Shown: positions 1-7,260, numbered from the stretch's first letter. The stretch is 7,419 nt of DNA from JBAZOJ01 sp041648755 (GCA_041648755.1 JBAZOJ010000185.1:1-7419); one strand, 5' to 3'. Notes: generated from the letters alone by a model not told the origin. Numbers and translations: made by a program.

Positions 1-31
1 CACGAAGAAGTACGCCGAGGAAATGCTCTGA
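1..31 (+). CDS. Possible C-terminal tail of a plus-strand gene entering from the left edge
   Basis: Reading from base 2, the plus strand gives T-K-K-Y-A-E-E-M-L followed by a TGA stop at 29-31. The charged, helix-prone composition is what a real protein C-terminus often looks like, and nothing else explains these bases. The gene would converge on the WG-repeat lipoprotein gene, whose stop lies 31 bases further on. Only nine codons are visible, so neither the family nor the reality of the gene can be established here. Confidence 0.35.
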   Translation, partial: TKKYAEEML

Positions 32-60
32 GCCGGATGCGGCCTGCGCCTGCCCGGGCG
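32..60. terminator. Two small GC-rich hairpins between convergent gene ends
   Basis: GCCG (32-35) pairs with CGGC (40-43) around a GATG tetraloop. CGCC (47-50) pairs with GGCG (57-60) around six bases. They fill the short space between the putative plus-strand stop and the minus-strand stop at 63-65, where a shared transcription stop would be expected. Neither stem is followed by a T-tract on either strand, so this is at best a weak, non-canonical terminator. Confidence 0.2.
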
Positions 61-62
61 AC

Positions 63-2906
63 TCACCTCCCTGCTACAGGCGCCACCTCCGCAAAATCCC
101 CTATCGCGTAAGGCCACTTGAAGGCAACACGGCCCGACCGGTCGAGCACCCTCCAGCCCTCGCCGGGGTAGAAGACGCATGCGCGGCCACTGCGGAAGGG
201 CCGCAGGTTTCGGCCCCCAAGCGCTTGAAAGGCGTTGCGCCCACCCTCTTCCACCCAGCGCGATTCGAATTCCTCCATGGACATTCCCTCGACAAATACC
301 GTGCCGCCGGTTTCGTCCACGTAACATGGCTTTCCATCCTTCAGGCCGAAAAGCGGGTACTGCCCGGGCCATGAACTGAGGTAGCCGTAGGTTGGCTCCA
401 CCGTCCAGCGGAGGTCAGCGCCAACCACGCCGAACCGGACGACCGAGTCGGCGCCCTTGAACGATGCAATGTAGCCCCCTGCGACGGGATCGAGCAGGCA
501 CAGCCCTTCAGGCGCGGTGATGAACCCTCCCTTGGCGGAAAGGAGCGACTGGCCGGACGTACTCATGCCAAACGGCGCGAGGCCGCAATGGAAGTCAGGG
601 CAATGATACACTTCGGCCGGGAACACCTCGGCGCCGTCCCTGTCCAGGTATCCGCTCTTTCCGGCGTTCTCGAATGATGCGAGCCCCTCGTGGAAGTCCC
701 CGACATGATAGTATCGTGGCTCAATGGCCATGAGACCGTCCCTGTCGAGGAATCCCCATCGTGTACCGAAGTCGTCAGCGACCATGACCGCCGCCAGTCC
801 CTCACTGTAAGCCCGGACGTACCGGTCACCAGGCATCAGGATCCATTGCCCGTCAGCGGCAAGGACTCCCCAGCTTCGGTCCACGCTCACGGGAATCCTG
901 CCTTCGCGCATCTGACCGATAATGCGGAAGCGGGGCTCGCAGAGGACATGGCCAGTTGCCGTCACTAAGCCCTCTCCGGAAAGCCCGGGAAGCGAGAAGG
1001 AGAACACGCCTTCCCCGACGTATTTCAGGCGCGAGTAGTCACCGGAGAGTATGATCCGCCCCCGGTGGTCCAGTGCGCAGTGCTTGTCTCCCTTCCAGGC
1101 AACGGCATAGCCTTCCTCGAAACGGGAAATGCCGTCGTAAACTGGCTCCAAGACGGTCGTCCCTGTCTCGTCCACGCAGCCCCAAAGTGATTTCACCTTG
1201 AACGGCGCGAGATTCCCGGTGAAACGGACCGGGCCCTCGTAGTCGAACGGGATGACCTGCATGCCCTCGGTGTCAATTACTCCCCACTTGCCGTTCAGCT
1301 TCACCGAGGCATACCGGCCATCATAGGTATCGGCATCCTCGTACTTCGGCGCGACCTCCCAGTTCCCCTGGGTGTCGATGAACCCCCAGCCGTTGTCGAG
1401 AGCGGCGGCCCAACCGTGGGAAAAAGGCCGTCCTCCGAGCAACTTCTCCGGTATCGCAACCGCACCTCTCTCGTCCAGATAACCGCACAGCGCGGACTTC
1501 TCCTTTCTGAAAAAAGCGCGCCCTTCGGCCGGATCGGCTATCTCGAGGCAGTTCTCGAGGACTTCTTCACCGCGGGCATCGACAAGGCAGTAGGACTTGG
1601 ACTTGTTCCTCGCCCTTACGAGATCTTTGGACCACGTGGCAATTTCGACATATTCTCGCTTGGGGGCCTTGCCGGTGCGCGGGTCGAGAAAGGACCAACC
1701 GTTACGCAACTGGAAGAACACCAGCCCCGACGCGGAATCGAAATCCGCCTGGCGCACACCGTACGGATACGCTGCCAGTCCCGTACGCGTCCATTGGAGC
1801 ATCCCATCTTCGGTCAGTTCGATCTCGGGGCAAATCAGCTTGGGTTCGCGGGGCTCTTTTGTCGGCGGGTCAACATCCGCACCAGTCCTGTCGATCCAGC
1901 TTACATCGCAGCCCCGCACCAATTGAACTTGGGCAACTCCATTGCTGAACTCCCGCGCCTGATAGTACTTCGGGGCGATCGCCAGCCTCCCGCTCCGGTC
2001 GATGTAGCCCAAGCGCGTCCCGGAATCGTCATCTGCCTCTTCCGACTCCTTCGGGTTCGACAGGTCAATCTCCCCATTGGGGAGCAGCCTGCAGTACACC
2101 GCGCACAGGTCTTCGCTGAACCTGTCGACATGCTCGAACAGCGGGGCTATCGCCTGCCTGCAGCCGGCGTCCAGAAATCCCCAGCGCGCCCCGATTCTGA
2201 CCGCCAGCAGCCCTTCGCAAAAATCGCCCACCTCATCCACTTCCATGCCTGAGTTGTGCTTGAAATCAGGGGTATAGACGAGGAATCTGCCGCCGGATTT
2301 CGCCAAAATGAACGGAAGGCTGTCCCGGTACTGCACATCATCGAAGCCGCGGCCGCAGACGTCATTCTCCTGAACATCGAACACCCGTACCTTGCCGTCA
2401 AACTGGCTCCTGGCTGCGACGTACTCCTTCCCGATAAGCGCAACGAACCTGTATTCGAGCCCCAGCCACCGGCCTCCATCGAGGCGGTACGCCATTGATG
2501 CGGATGAATCCCAGCCCACGCCGGGATGCGTCCCGAAGACGAGCGGGACCTCCTCTTTGAGTTTCCATTCTCTCAGTTCCTCGTCAATGATGGAGTAGTA
2601 AGTGGAACCTATGGTCACATGTTCATAGACCGGGGGCTCGATCACGTGGCCGTCGAGGCCGAGTAGGCCGATGCGACCGTTCTCGAGGGCGACCAGAAAA
2701 TTGCCGTTGATCCGGATATCGTCGTACTTCGGTGGGACGACAACCTTGTTGCTGATATCCAGTATCCCGCAGCCGCCTTTGGCCGGGCCGAAAGCTGCCG
2801 GGCAGACAACGGCGGTCCCGACGGGCCGGTCGGGGCCCTGCCTGCAGTAGCATCCTGTCAGAAAGGCCAAGGCCACGCAGATCATCAGCGTAATAGACCG
2901 CTTCAT
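63..2906 (-). CDS. Large WG-repeat lipoprotein, 947 residues
   Basis: Predicted envelope lipoprotein made almost entirely of degenerate WG-type beta repeats (Pfam WG_beta_rep type), a family with no settled biochemical role. The start is taken at the ATG at 2906, because it has GAGGAGA six bases upstream and opens a clean lipoprotein signal: K2, R3, a hydrophobic core, then L-T-G-C with Cys19 lipidated. The in-frame ATGs at 2924 and 2921 lack such a site. I count about 20 repeats of the pattern W-G-h-h-D-x-x-G-x-h-h-x-P-x-Y. Repeat starts fall near residues 46, 79, 242, 299, 335, 404, 439, 474, 507, 541, 575, 609, 645, 679, 717, 751, 786, 825, 860 and 918. From 404 to 679 the spacing is a regular 33-36 residues. 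Residues ~100-235 hold few or no clear repeats, and an acidic insert lies near 285-298. Tyr at +2 after Cys19 is not the inner-membrane-retention Asp, so outer-membrane placement is likely if the host is diderm. No catalytic motif is seen. Likely roles are binding or scaffolding. It is the last gene of a three-gene cluster. Confidence 0.9.
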   Translation of the reverse strand: MKRSITLMICVALAFLTGCYCRQGPDRPVGTAVVCPAAFGPAKGGCGILDISNKVVVPPKYDDIRINGNFLVALENGRIGLLGLDGHVIEPPVYEHVTIGSTYYSIIDEELREWKLKEEVPLVFGTHPGVGWDSSASMAYRLDGGRWLGLEYRFVALIGKEYVAARSQFDGKVRVFDVQENDVCGRGFDDVQYRDSLPFILAKSGGRFLVYTPDFKHNSGMEVDEVGDFCEGLLAVRIGARWGFLDAGCRQAIAPLFEHVDRFSEDLCAVYCRLLPNGEIDLSNPKESEEADDDSGTRLGYIDRSGRLAIAPKYYQAREFSNGVAQVQLVRGCDVSWIDRTGADVDPPTKEPREPKLICPEIELTEDGMLQWTRTGLAAYPYGVRQADFDSASGLVFFQLRNGWSFLDPRTGKAPKREYVEIATWSKDLVRARNKSKSYCLVDARGEEVLENCLEIADPAEGRAFFRKEKSALCGYLDERGAVAIPEKLLGGRPFSHGWAAALDNGWGFIDTQGNWEVAPKYEDADTYDGRYASVKLNGKWGVIDTEGMQVIPFDYEGPVRFTGNLAPFKVKSLWGCVDETGTTVLEPVYDGISRFEEGYAVAWKGDKHCALDHRGRIILSGDYSRLKYVGEGVFSFSLPGLSGEGLVTATGHVLCEPRFRIIGQMREGRIPVSVDRSWGVLAADGQWILMPGDRYVRAYSEGLAAVMVADDFGTRWGFLDRDGLMAIEPRYYHVGDFHEGLASFENAGKSGYLDRDGAEVFPAEVYHCPDFHCGLAPFGMSTSGQSLLSAKGGFITAPEGLCLLDPVAGGYIASFKGADSVVRFGVVGADLRWTVEPTYGYLSSWPGQYPLFGLKDGKPCYVDETGGTVFVEGMSMEEFESRWVEEGGRNAFQALGGRNLRPFRSGRACVFYPGEGWRVLDRSGRVAFKWPYAIGDFAEVAPVAGR

Positions 2907-2912
2907 GTTTTC

Positions 2913-2919
2913 TCTCCTC
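2913..2919 (-). promoter_or_regulatory. Ribosome binding site of the WG-repeat lipoprotein gene
   Basis: GAGGAGA on the minus strand lies six bases before the ATG at 2906. It decides this start over the in-frame ATGs at 2924 and 2921, which would add six residues ahead of the lipoprotein signal. Confidence 0.75.
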
Positions 2920-2978
2920 ATCATATTCTACCTCGTCCTCGTCTTAGGCACCTCGGCAAAGTCGCCCATCCTGATCGG

Positions 2979-3006
2979 CCAAAGGAAGAGGAGCCTTCCT
3001 GTTTGG
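2979..3006. other. Imperfect hairpin between the two lipoprotein genes
   Basis: CCAAA (2979-2983) pairs with TTTGG (3002-3006), and GGAAG (2984-2988) pairs with CTTCC (2995-2999). The loop is AGGAGC and a two-base bulge (3000-3001) lies on one side, giving ten base pairs in all. It sits in the 152-base gap between the 613-residue and 947-residue lipoprotein genes. On the minus (transcribed) strand no T-tract follows, so it is not a classical intrinsic terminator. It could partly attenuate transcription or protect a processed end, setting different levels for the two genes. Confidence 0.35.
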
Positions 3007-3015
3007 TGGCTGTAC

Positions 3016-3043
3016 CATTCATCACTCATCACCCATCATTCAT
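3016..3043. repeat. Degenerate 7-base tandem repeat, four units
   Basis: The units are CATTCAT, CACTCAT, CACCCAT and CATTCAT, back to back with no spacer, with consensus CAYYCAT. The tract begins 15 bases past the stop of the 613-residue lipoprotein gene on the minus strand. Heptameric short tandem repeats in intergenic DNA are known from cyanobacteria and several other phyla; their role is generally unclear. The array may continue as a decayed fifth unit (3044-3050). Confidence 0.75.
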
Positions 3044-3058
3044 CAATGCTCGCTCACC

Positions 3059-4900
3059 CTACCTCCACTCCATGAACTCCTCTGCCCCGCCTTTGACAGG
3101 AACGATGATCTCGAGCCTGTCATGATATGGAAGCACGGTAATCTTCTCTATGCCCCGTATGTAGGGGTTTTCCTCGGTGGCGATCTTCCCGTCCCGACAT
3201 GTCATCAGCACCCCTTCGAACAACGCCGCAATACCCCAGTCGAGAGACACGAGGATGCCCCCGTCGAACATGTGCGGTGGCAGTAACCCGCTGTAGCCCG
3301 ATCCATATACTCGGCAACCTCTGTCTGACAGGGTAACCTGCGCGCCCTGCGATGCGTCTAATGCCTCAAAAGGGGCATTGTTGTAGCCGGAGTGCATCCA
3401 ACCAGCCTTGTCAATGTGACGTAGCCCGGTTCGACGCCCATTCCACGACTTGACGATTGGCGAGCCAATGTCGCGGAGCGTAATCGTCCATCGGTTCTTT
3501 GACAGGGCTCCGAAGGTGAATTCCTCTATGGCCTCAGAAAGCTCCGGCTTGGCTTCTCCGACAATTGCCACGCGGCCATCTTCGTAAATGGCAAGCGTCC
3601 CCAGAGACCCGGTGAATACCCCAATCGCGCCCTCAGCAGGATACTCGGTTACGTTTCCATCAGGGAACGAACAGGATAGTATCCTGCCATCTGTCAGCAC
3701 CGTTATGATATTACCGTAACAGTCGAAATCAGTCCCATCGCCTTCGGGAAAGAAGTCAGGAATCTCTTGCAGGAGAACGGGCGGTCTCCCGATAAGCAGA
3801 TCTCGCCCCCGCCGCGCCATTAACATGTCGCCAGCACACCGCCACTGAAGGTCGGAGTAACGCACTTGCTTGATTTCAGCGATGTCAAAGAGCGTTCTGC
3901 CAATCCGGAAGAGATCCCCTCCGGGCACTTCGTGAGCGCACAATCCCTGTATGCTTCCGTACTCATCCATTTGGAGGTCAAAGATCCCTGCTGGCAACAG
4001 CCTCTTTTCATCGAGACGCCACAGCATGGCCTTGTACGAAAAATCCTCGCTCTTCGGAATGAGATCGAGTGAGAGGAACATGTCATCCCGCAGATGGAAG
4101 AGAGATTTGTTCTTCTCGGGAAATATCGGAATGCCCATCCATCCCGCCCTCGACATTTGCGGATCATAGCGCGTCCCCGTGAACGTCATCTTGTGGTCAA
4201 GAAACTCACCGGCGCTAAAGTCAACGATGGCTCCGTTCAAGCAGAAGACCTCTCCCCGGACCTGCGAAATGCCGCTGAGGAACATATATTCCTCCGGTAC
4301 TTTGACTACCTTGACCTTGTCCATCCCGCGCCGCCAATATCCGGCTTGCCCGACAGAACCCAGCACTATTGCATCGCCAAACCCCTGGCACGCGGTCCAT
4401 TTCCCTGCCAGGAGGGGGATCTCGTCCACAAGAGCACCATCCGCGCCAGTCAAGAGCAGGCTGAACAAAAGGTTCTTTCCCACCAGGAACGCGAGCCCTT
4501 CACCGAATTCGAGCATCCTCTGTATCTCGCGACCTTTGAGTGCAGGCAGTGAGAAGATCTCCTCGACCTGGCCATCGTGCACTGAATAGACCTTCATCGA
4601 AACCATGTTGAGCGCAAGGACTGTTCCGGATGATTCGATGTATCCCCACTTGTACTCCCCTTCTTTCCCTGAAAGCGTGCAAGTGTAAGTAGCCAGGCTT
4701 CTGTTCTCAACCAGGATCGTCCTTTGATCATCCGGGCCGGTGGGATCCTGCAGATAAAAGTCCGCTACCGCATCGCTCATCACGATACTGCGGGCAGAAC
4801 GAACTACTTCCCGCACCGGAGACTTGGCTTTCGGCCCGCCGACGCAGCCGGTGAACAGAAGAAGAGGCACACATATCGCAAGAACGAGGATCAGCTTCAT
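3059..4900 (-). CDS. Lipoprotein of unknown family, 613 residues, possible beta-propeller
   Basis: Exported lipoprotein whose family I do not recognise with confidence. The start is set at the ATG at 4900: AGGAAG lies five bases upstream and the protein then opens with K2, a long Leu/Ile/Val core and F-T-G-C with Cys19 lipidated. Starting further upstream (5002) would put 34 charged residues before the signal and overlap the preceding gene. Val at +2 fits outer-membrane sorting in diderms. The body is rich in short beta-strands and turns. Strand-plus-DG motifs that resemble RCC1/beta-propeller blades occur near residues 433-448 (G-T-L-A-I-Y-E-D-G-R-V), 520-535 and 563-573, with a similar L-T-D-G-R-I at 402-407. 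A single WG-like motif, K-W-G-Y-I-E-S-S-G, lies at 84-92 and recalls the repeats of the next gene. No metal or catalytic motif is visible. It starts 41 bases after the preceding gene, which suggests co-transcription. A binding or surface-display role is inference only. Confidence 0.85.
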   Translation of the reverse strand: MKLILVLAICVPLLLFTGCVGGPKAKSPVREVVRSARSIVMSDAVADFYLQDPTGPDDQRTILVENRSLATYTCTLSGKEGEYKWGYIESSGTVLALNMVSMKVYSVHDGQVEEIFSLPALKGREIQRMLEFGEGLAFLVGKNLLFSLLLTGADGALVDEIPLLAGKWTACQGFGDAIVLGSVGQAGYWRRGMDKVKVVKVPEEYMFLSGISQVRGEVFCLNGAIVDFSAGEFLDHKMTFTGTRYDPQMSRAGWMGIPIFPEKNKSLFHLRDDMFLSLDLIPKSEDFSYKAMLWRLDEKRLLPAGIFDLQMDEYGSIQGLCAHEVPGGDLFRIGRTLFDIAEIKQVRYSDLQWRCAGDMLMARRGRDLLIGRPPVLLQEIPDFFPEGDGTDFDCYGNIITVLTDGRILSCSFPDGNVTEYPAEGAIGVFTGSLGTLAIYEDGRVAIVGEAKPELSEAIEEFTFGALSKNRWTITLRDIGSPIVKSWNGRRTGLRHIDKAGWMHSGYNNAPFEALDASQGAQVTLSDRGCRVYGSGYSGLLPPHMFDGGILVSLDWGIAALFEGVLMTCRDGKIATEENPYIRGIEKITVLPYHDRLEIIVPVKGGAEEFMEWR

Positions 4901-4905
4901 TTCAA

Positions 4906-4911
4906 CTTCCT
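4906..4911 (-). promoter_or_regulatory. Ribosome binding site of the 613-residue lipoprotein gene
   Basis: AGGAAG on the minus strand lies five bases before the ATG at 4900. It supports the short start that places the lipoprotein signal at the N-terminus and leaves 41 bases free between this gene and the one upstream. Confidence 0.65.
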
Positions 4912-4941
4912 GTGCCCGGTATGCCCTGGTGTTCCCAACCC

Positions 4942-7074
4942 TTACCGGCGATGAAAGTACAACCCGGGCAATGAGATCCTGGAACCGTGCTTGATTATCC
5001 ACTGGATGCTCGGTTCTCTGATCTCCTGCACCGCCTTCAACTGCTGCGCACTGCCAGGTATGACCGTGAACAGCGCCATTGTCTCGTCCACGTAGAAGAC
5101 CGGCCGGTCGGGCTCGGTGCCCGCGGGAATGGCCATATACACGAACTCCGTCGCTTCGGAAATTCCGTTACCATTGGTGTCGTTGGAAAAGTACGCGAAA
5201 GTATAGCCGAAGCGGGGAGTGCTGTCGGTGCAGTACGGATCGAAATTGGTTGTGCCATTTTCCCAGAAGGTCTTGTCGAGGTTGTCATGGGCAAAGCGCA
5301 TCGCAGCTCCGCCAAAGCTCTTTACCGCCTCCAGAGCGGCGGCCTCGTCCGCGCGTCTCTTCTCTTGGAACGATCGTTCCAACGCCGCAGTTGCGGACAT
5401 TGTGAAGGTCGCGCTCAGGGCTATCGGACCTTTGGCCGACAGCCTTGCCCCTTCACCCGACATCTTGACTGAGAAAGCCCCTGGCACGGCAAGCTCGATT
5501 ACGCGTTCGATAGGAGGCATGTCTTTCACAAGTTCGGAGCCCTGCAAGAACTGCAACAGTATGGGATAGAATACTCGCACTAATGAGCGAAAGTTGACAA
5601 ATCCCGCCGTCTGAGGTTGTCCGCTCAACAACGGTGGCACCGCCGATACATAGTCCCTGTTTGCCGACAGATCCCCTCCGTTGGCGTCAGCCAGGACCTT
5701 GATGATTTCCAGCGGCCCAATGAGCAGCCATTTGCCCTTTAAGGCAATTGCACACGCAGCGTATGTCCAGGGGATTCGCAGGCTCTTGGATGCAACGAGC
5801 CAGGAGCCGTTGTAAGTGGTTGGCTCGCCGAAAACGTCCTTCATTCGGCCTGCCATATCGCTCAACATCGTTTTGACCTTCTCGGGATCCTTCATCTCGA
5901 AGGCATATGCCGACAAAGGAAGCAGGCTGCGCACGATGCTCCCCATTCCCACCTCGGGCCCCAGGAGCGGCATCAGGTCCGACTCAACGTCGAATTCCCT
6001 CTTCTTGAGGGCCTCGACATCGAGACCAAAGTAGCCTGCTCTCCTGGCTGCTTCGATTAGCGAGGCGGGGGTCATGCTGTGGCACACATAGAAGGCTGTG
6101 TCTTCCGGGAAGAGAGACGCGGAAGCACAAGCACACGGCGATTCGGATGACAGAAGGTCAAAGGGGACCGGCCATGCGCCGCCATTCAGTTCCACGAGCA
6201 GCTCGTCCTCGACATATAAGCCGTTGAGAGACACCCCGTAGAAGATAGAGGCGTTTTCGAATCCTCCTGTCTCTTTGCCAAGGAAACTCGCAATCTCCTG
6301 GCTCATTTCGGGGGAATTCCTGAGCGCGCTTCCCACAGATACGTATGACCACAGGTCTTTGTACGTCGCAGCCGAATAGCCCTTTCGAAAGGAAGCCAGC
6401 CCAAGGAGATTTCTCTCAGGGGGCTGCGCGAGCCTGTCCACCATACCGCAGATAGTCGCCTTGCCAATCGCGAACAAAGCAAACCCATTGGTCACGCACA
6501 GCCACGGACACTCGCTTTCCTGGGGATTCCTGCTGTCCATAAGGGCTGTCAGATTGACCCCTTTGTATTCTGAAGTGCTCGCGTTGAGGATTCCAGGGGG
6601 AGTTGTGCTCTTCCCCAACTTCTCCAGAATGAGAGTGAGCGCCTCTCTTGCCTTGTCATCGCATCCATCCTGCACTTTGAAGGCAAACACGATGGATGGA
6701 CTGTCTCTGACATACTCCGGGATAGCGATTTCCGCCCTGCCGGTGAACGCTGCAGCGAGTGGATCCCTGGCCTCGGCAATCAGCGCCATCACTCTCTCGA
6801 CATCAAATCCCGGGAAACCACCGGAAGAAAGGAACTTGTTGGCGCTGTCCGCCCCTTCCTTCAGGAGTTTGCCTTCTTCAATGAACTTGTACAGGGCCAG
6901 TTCCTTTATCCGCGTGAGGGTGCTGCCCGTATCGGGAAGCAGGCAATAGAAAGTCGAATCGGCAGGCAGGTACTTTGCCAGAGAGTCAGCGGGTGGCTCG
7001 TCGGCACGGGGAACGCTGATAGTGCAGCAGAACACGGCGGTCAGCAGCGCGATTGCGAAGATTCTGCGATACAT
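4942..7074 (-). CDS. Exported DUF3352-like protein with pseudopilin-like C-terminal domain, 710 residues
   Basis: Predicted secreted or periplasmic protein. The start at 7074 follows AAGGAGG by three bases and gives an N-terminus with R3-R4 and a hydrophobic core. Signal peptidase I cleavage is likely after V-P-R-A (residue 24). Cys16-Cys17 do not form a lipobox. Residues ~30-120 begin L-P-A-D-S-T-F-Y, the opening typical of DUF3352-type proteins. A second, related opening (F-P-E-D-T-A-F-Y, 322-329) suggests two copies of a repeated fold. The stretch around 440-500 (G-K-W-L-L-I-G-P, then S-A-N-R-D-Y) also fits that group. Residues ~554-700 differ: a long Ala/Glu/Lys helix (560-598) is followed by a pseudopilin-like sheet with R-F-G-Y-T-F (621-626), D-T-N-G-N-G-I-S-E-A-T-E (632-643, resembling a Ca2+ loop) and F-Y-V-D-E-T (660-665). 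This recalls the periplasmic half of type II/IV pseudopilins, without their membrane helix. It is the first gene of the cluster. Both domain assignments are from pattern recognition; the function is unknown. Confidence 0.88.
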   Translation of the reverse strand: MYRRIFAIALLTAVFCCTISVPRADEPPADSLAKYLPADSTFYCLLPDTGSTLTRIKELALYKFIEEGKLLKEGADSANKFLSSGGFPGFDVERVMALIAEARDPLAAAFTGRAEIAIPEYVRDSPSIVFAFKVQDGCDDKAREALTLILEKLGKSTTPPGILNASTSEYKGVNLTALMDSRNPQESECPWLCVTNGFALFAIGKATICGMVDRLAQPPERNLLGLASFRKGYSAATYKDLWSYVSVGSALRNSPEMSQEIASFLGKETGGFENASIFYGVSLNGLYVEDELLVELNGGAWPVPFDLLSSESPCACASASLFPEDTAFYVCHSMTPASLIEAARRAGYFGLDVEALKKREFDVESDLMPLLGPEVGMGSIVRSLLPLSAYAFEMKDPEKVKTMLSDMAGRMKDVFGEPTTYNGSWLVASKSLRIPWTYAACAIALKGKWLLIGPLEIIKVLADANGGDLSANRDYVSAVPPLLSGQPQTAGFVNFRSLVRVFYPILLQFLQGSELVKDMPPIERVIELAVPGAFSVKMSGEGARLSAKGPIALSATFTMSATAALERSFQEKRRADEAAALEAVKSFGGAAMRFAHDNLDKTFWENGTTNFDPYCTDSTPRFGYTFAYFSNDTNGNGISEATEFVYMAIPAGTEPDRPVFYVDETMALFTVIPGSAQQLKAVQEIREPSIQWIIKHGSRISLPGLYFHRR

Positions 7075-7077
7075 AGG

Positions 7078-7084
7078 CCTCCTT
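7078..7084 (-). promoter_or_regulatory. Ribosome binding site of the DUF3352-like gene
   Basis: AAGGAGG on the minus strand is a strong Shine-Dalgarno match, but lies only three bases before the ATG at 7074, closer than usual. No better downstream start keeps the signal peptide intact, and a start at 7140 would add 22 residues that spoil it. Confidence 0.65.
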
Positions 7085-7103
7085 GCTCTTACCCATATGC
7101 AAT

Positions 7104-7134
7104 ATGATACACCAGGGCACAAAAAAAGTGGAAA
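7104..7134 (-). promoter_or_regulatory. Weak candidate promoter for the three-gene cluster
   Basis: On the minus strand, TATCAT (7109-7104, 5 of 6 matches to the sigma-70 -10 box) lies 19 bases after TTTCCA (7134-7129, 4 of 6 matches to the -35 box), with a run of seven T between them. The spacing is longer than optimal. Transcription would begin near 7097, giving a leader of about 22 bases. This is the only AT-rich stretch before the first gene, but the match is weak. Confidence 0.25.
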
Positions 7135-7182
7135 GCGCAAGCGCCTGGGTTATCTCACGAACAAGGCCCCGAAGGAATCGTG

Positions 7183-7190
7183 GTGATCAC
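7183..7190. promoter_or_regulatory. GTGATCAC palindrome, possible operator
   Basis: This is a perfect 8-base palindrome roughly midway between the two divergent start codons. It is about 70 bases upstream of the weak cluster promoter and about 130 bases upstream of the plus-strand promoter. Short perfect palindromes in divergent regions can be regulator sites, but an 8-mer also occurs by chance. Confidence 0.2.
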
Positions 7191-7195
7191 ACGGG

Positions 7196-7220
7196 GGGGC
7201 CAGCCATCAACAGTGGCCCC
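7196..7220. repeat. GC-rich inverted repeat
   Basis: GGGGCCA (7196-7202) and TGGCCCC (7214-7220) form a perfect seven-base stem around an 11-base loop. A run of seven G (7193-7199) leads into the left arm. No T-tract follows on either strand, so it does not look like an intrinsic terminator. It lies upstream of both divergent genes. Confidence 0.4.
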
Positions 7221-7260
7221 AGCCGAAGGACGAGAGGCGAAGGCCAGCAGCCAATGAGGC

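Noticed and set aside
1416..2252. A 278-codon open frame on the plus strand, opposite the WG-repeat gene
   Set aside because: It lies wholly within a gene with clear repeats and signal peptide, has no ribosome binding site of note, and its translation shows no domain. Long antisense frames are common in GC-rich coding DNA.
2925..2930. TAGAAT on the minus strand as a -10 box for the WG-repeat gene
   Set aside because: No -35-like sequence lies 16-18 bases upstream, and the transcript would begin inside the ribosome binding site.
4094..4589. Overlapping plus-strand frames of 152 and 136 codons inside the 613-residue lipoprotein gene
   Set aside because: Both are antisense to a well-supported gene, overlap one another in different frames and have low-complexity translations without a recognisable fold.
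4901..5002. A longer start for the 613-residue lipoprotein, overlapping the preceding gene by about 60 bases
   Set aside because: The extra 34 residues would bury the lipoprotein signal, and the start at 4900 has its own ribosome binding site.
4987..5472. A 161-codon plus-strand frame opposite the pseudopilin-like region
   Set aside because: The opposite strand carries a recognisable pilin-like pattern. This frame is Arg/Gly/His-rich without family features, as expected of a shadow.
7193..7220. The GC-rich inverted repeat as a rho-independent terminator
   Set aside because: No T-tract follows the stem on either strand, and no gene ends next to it.
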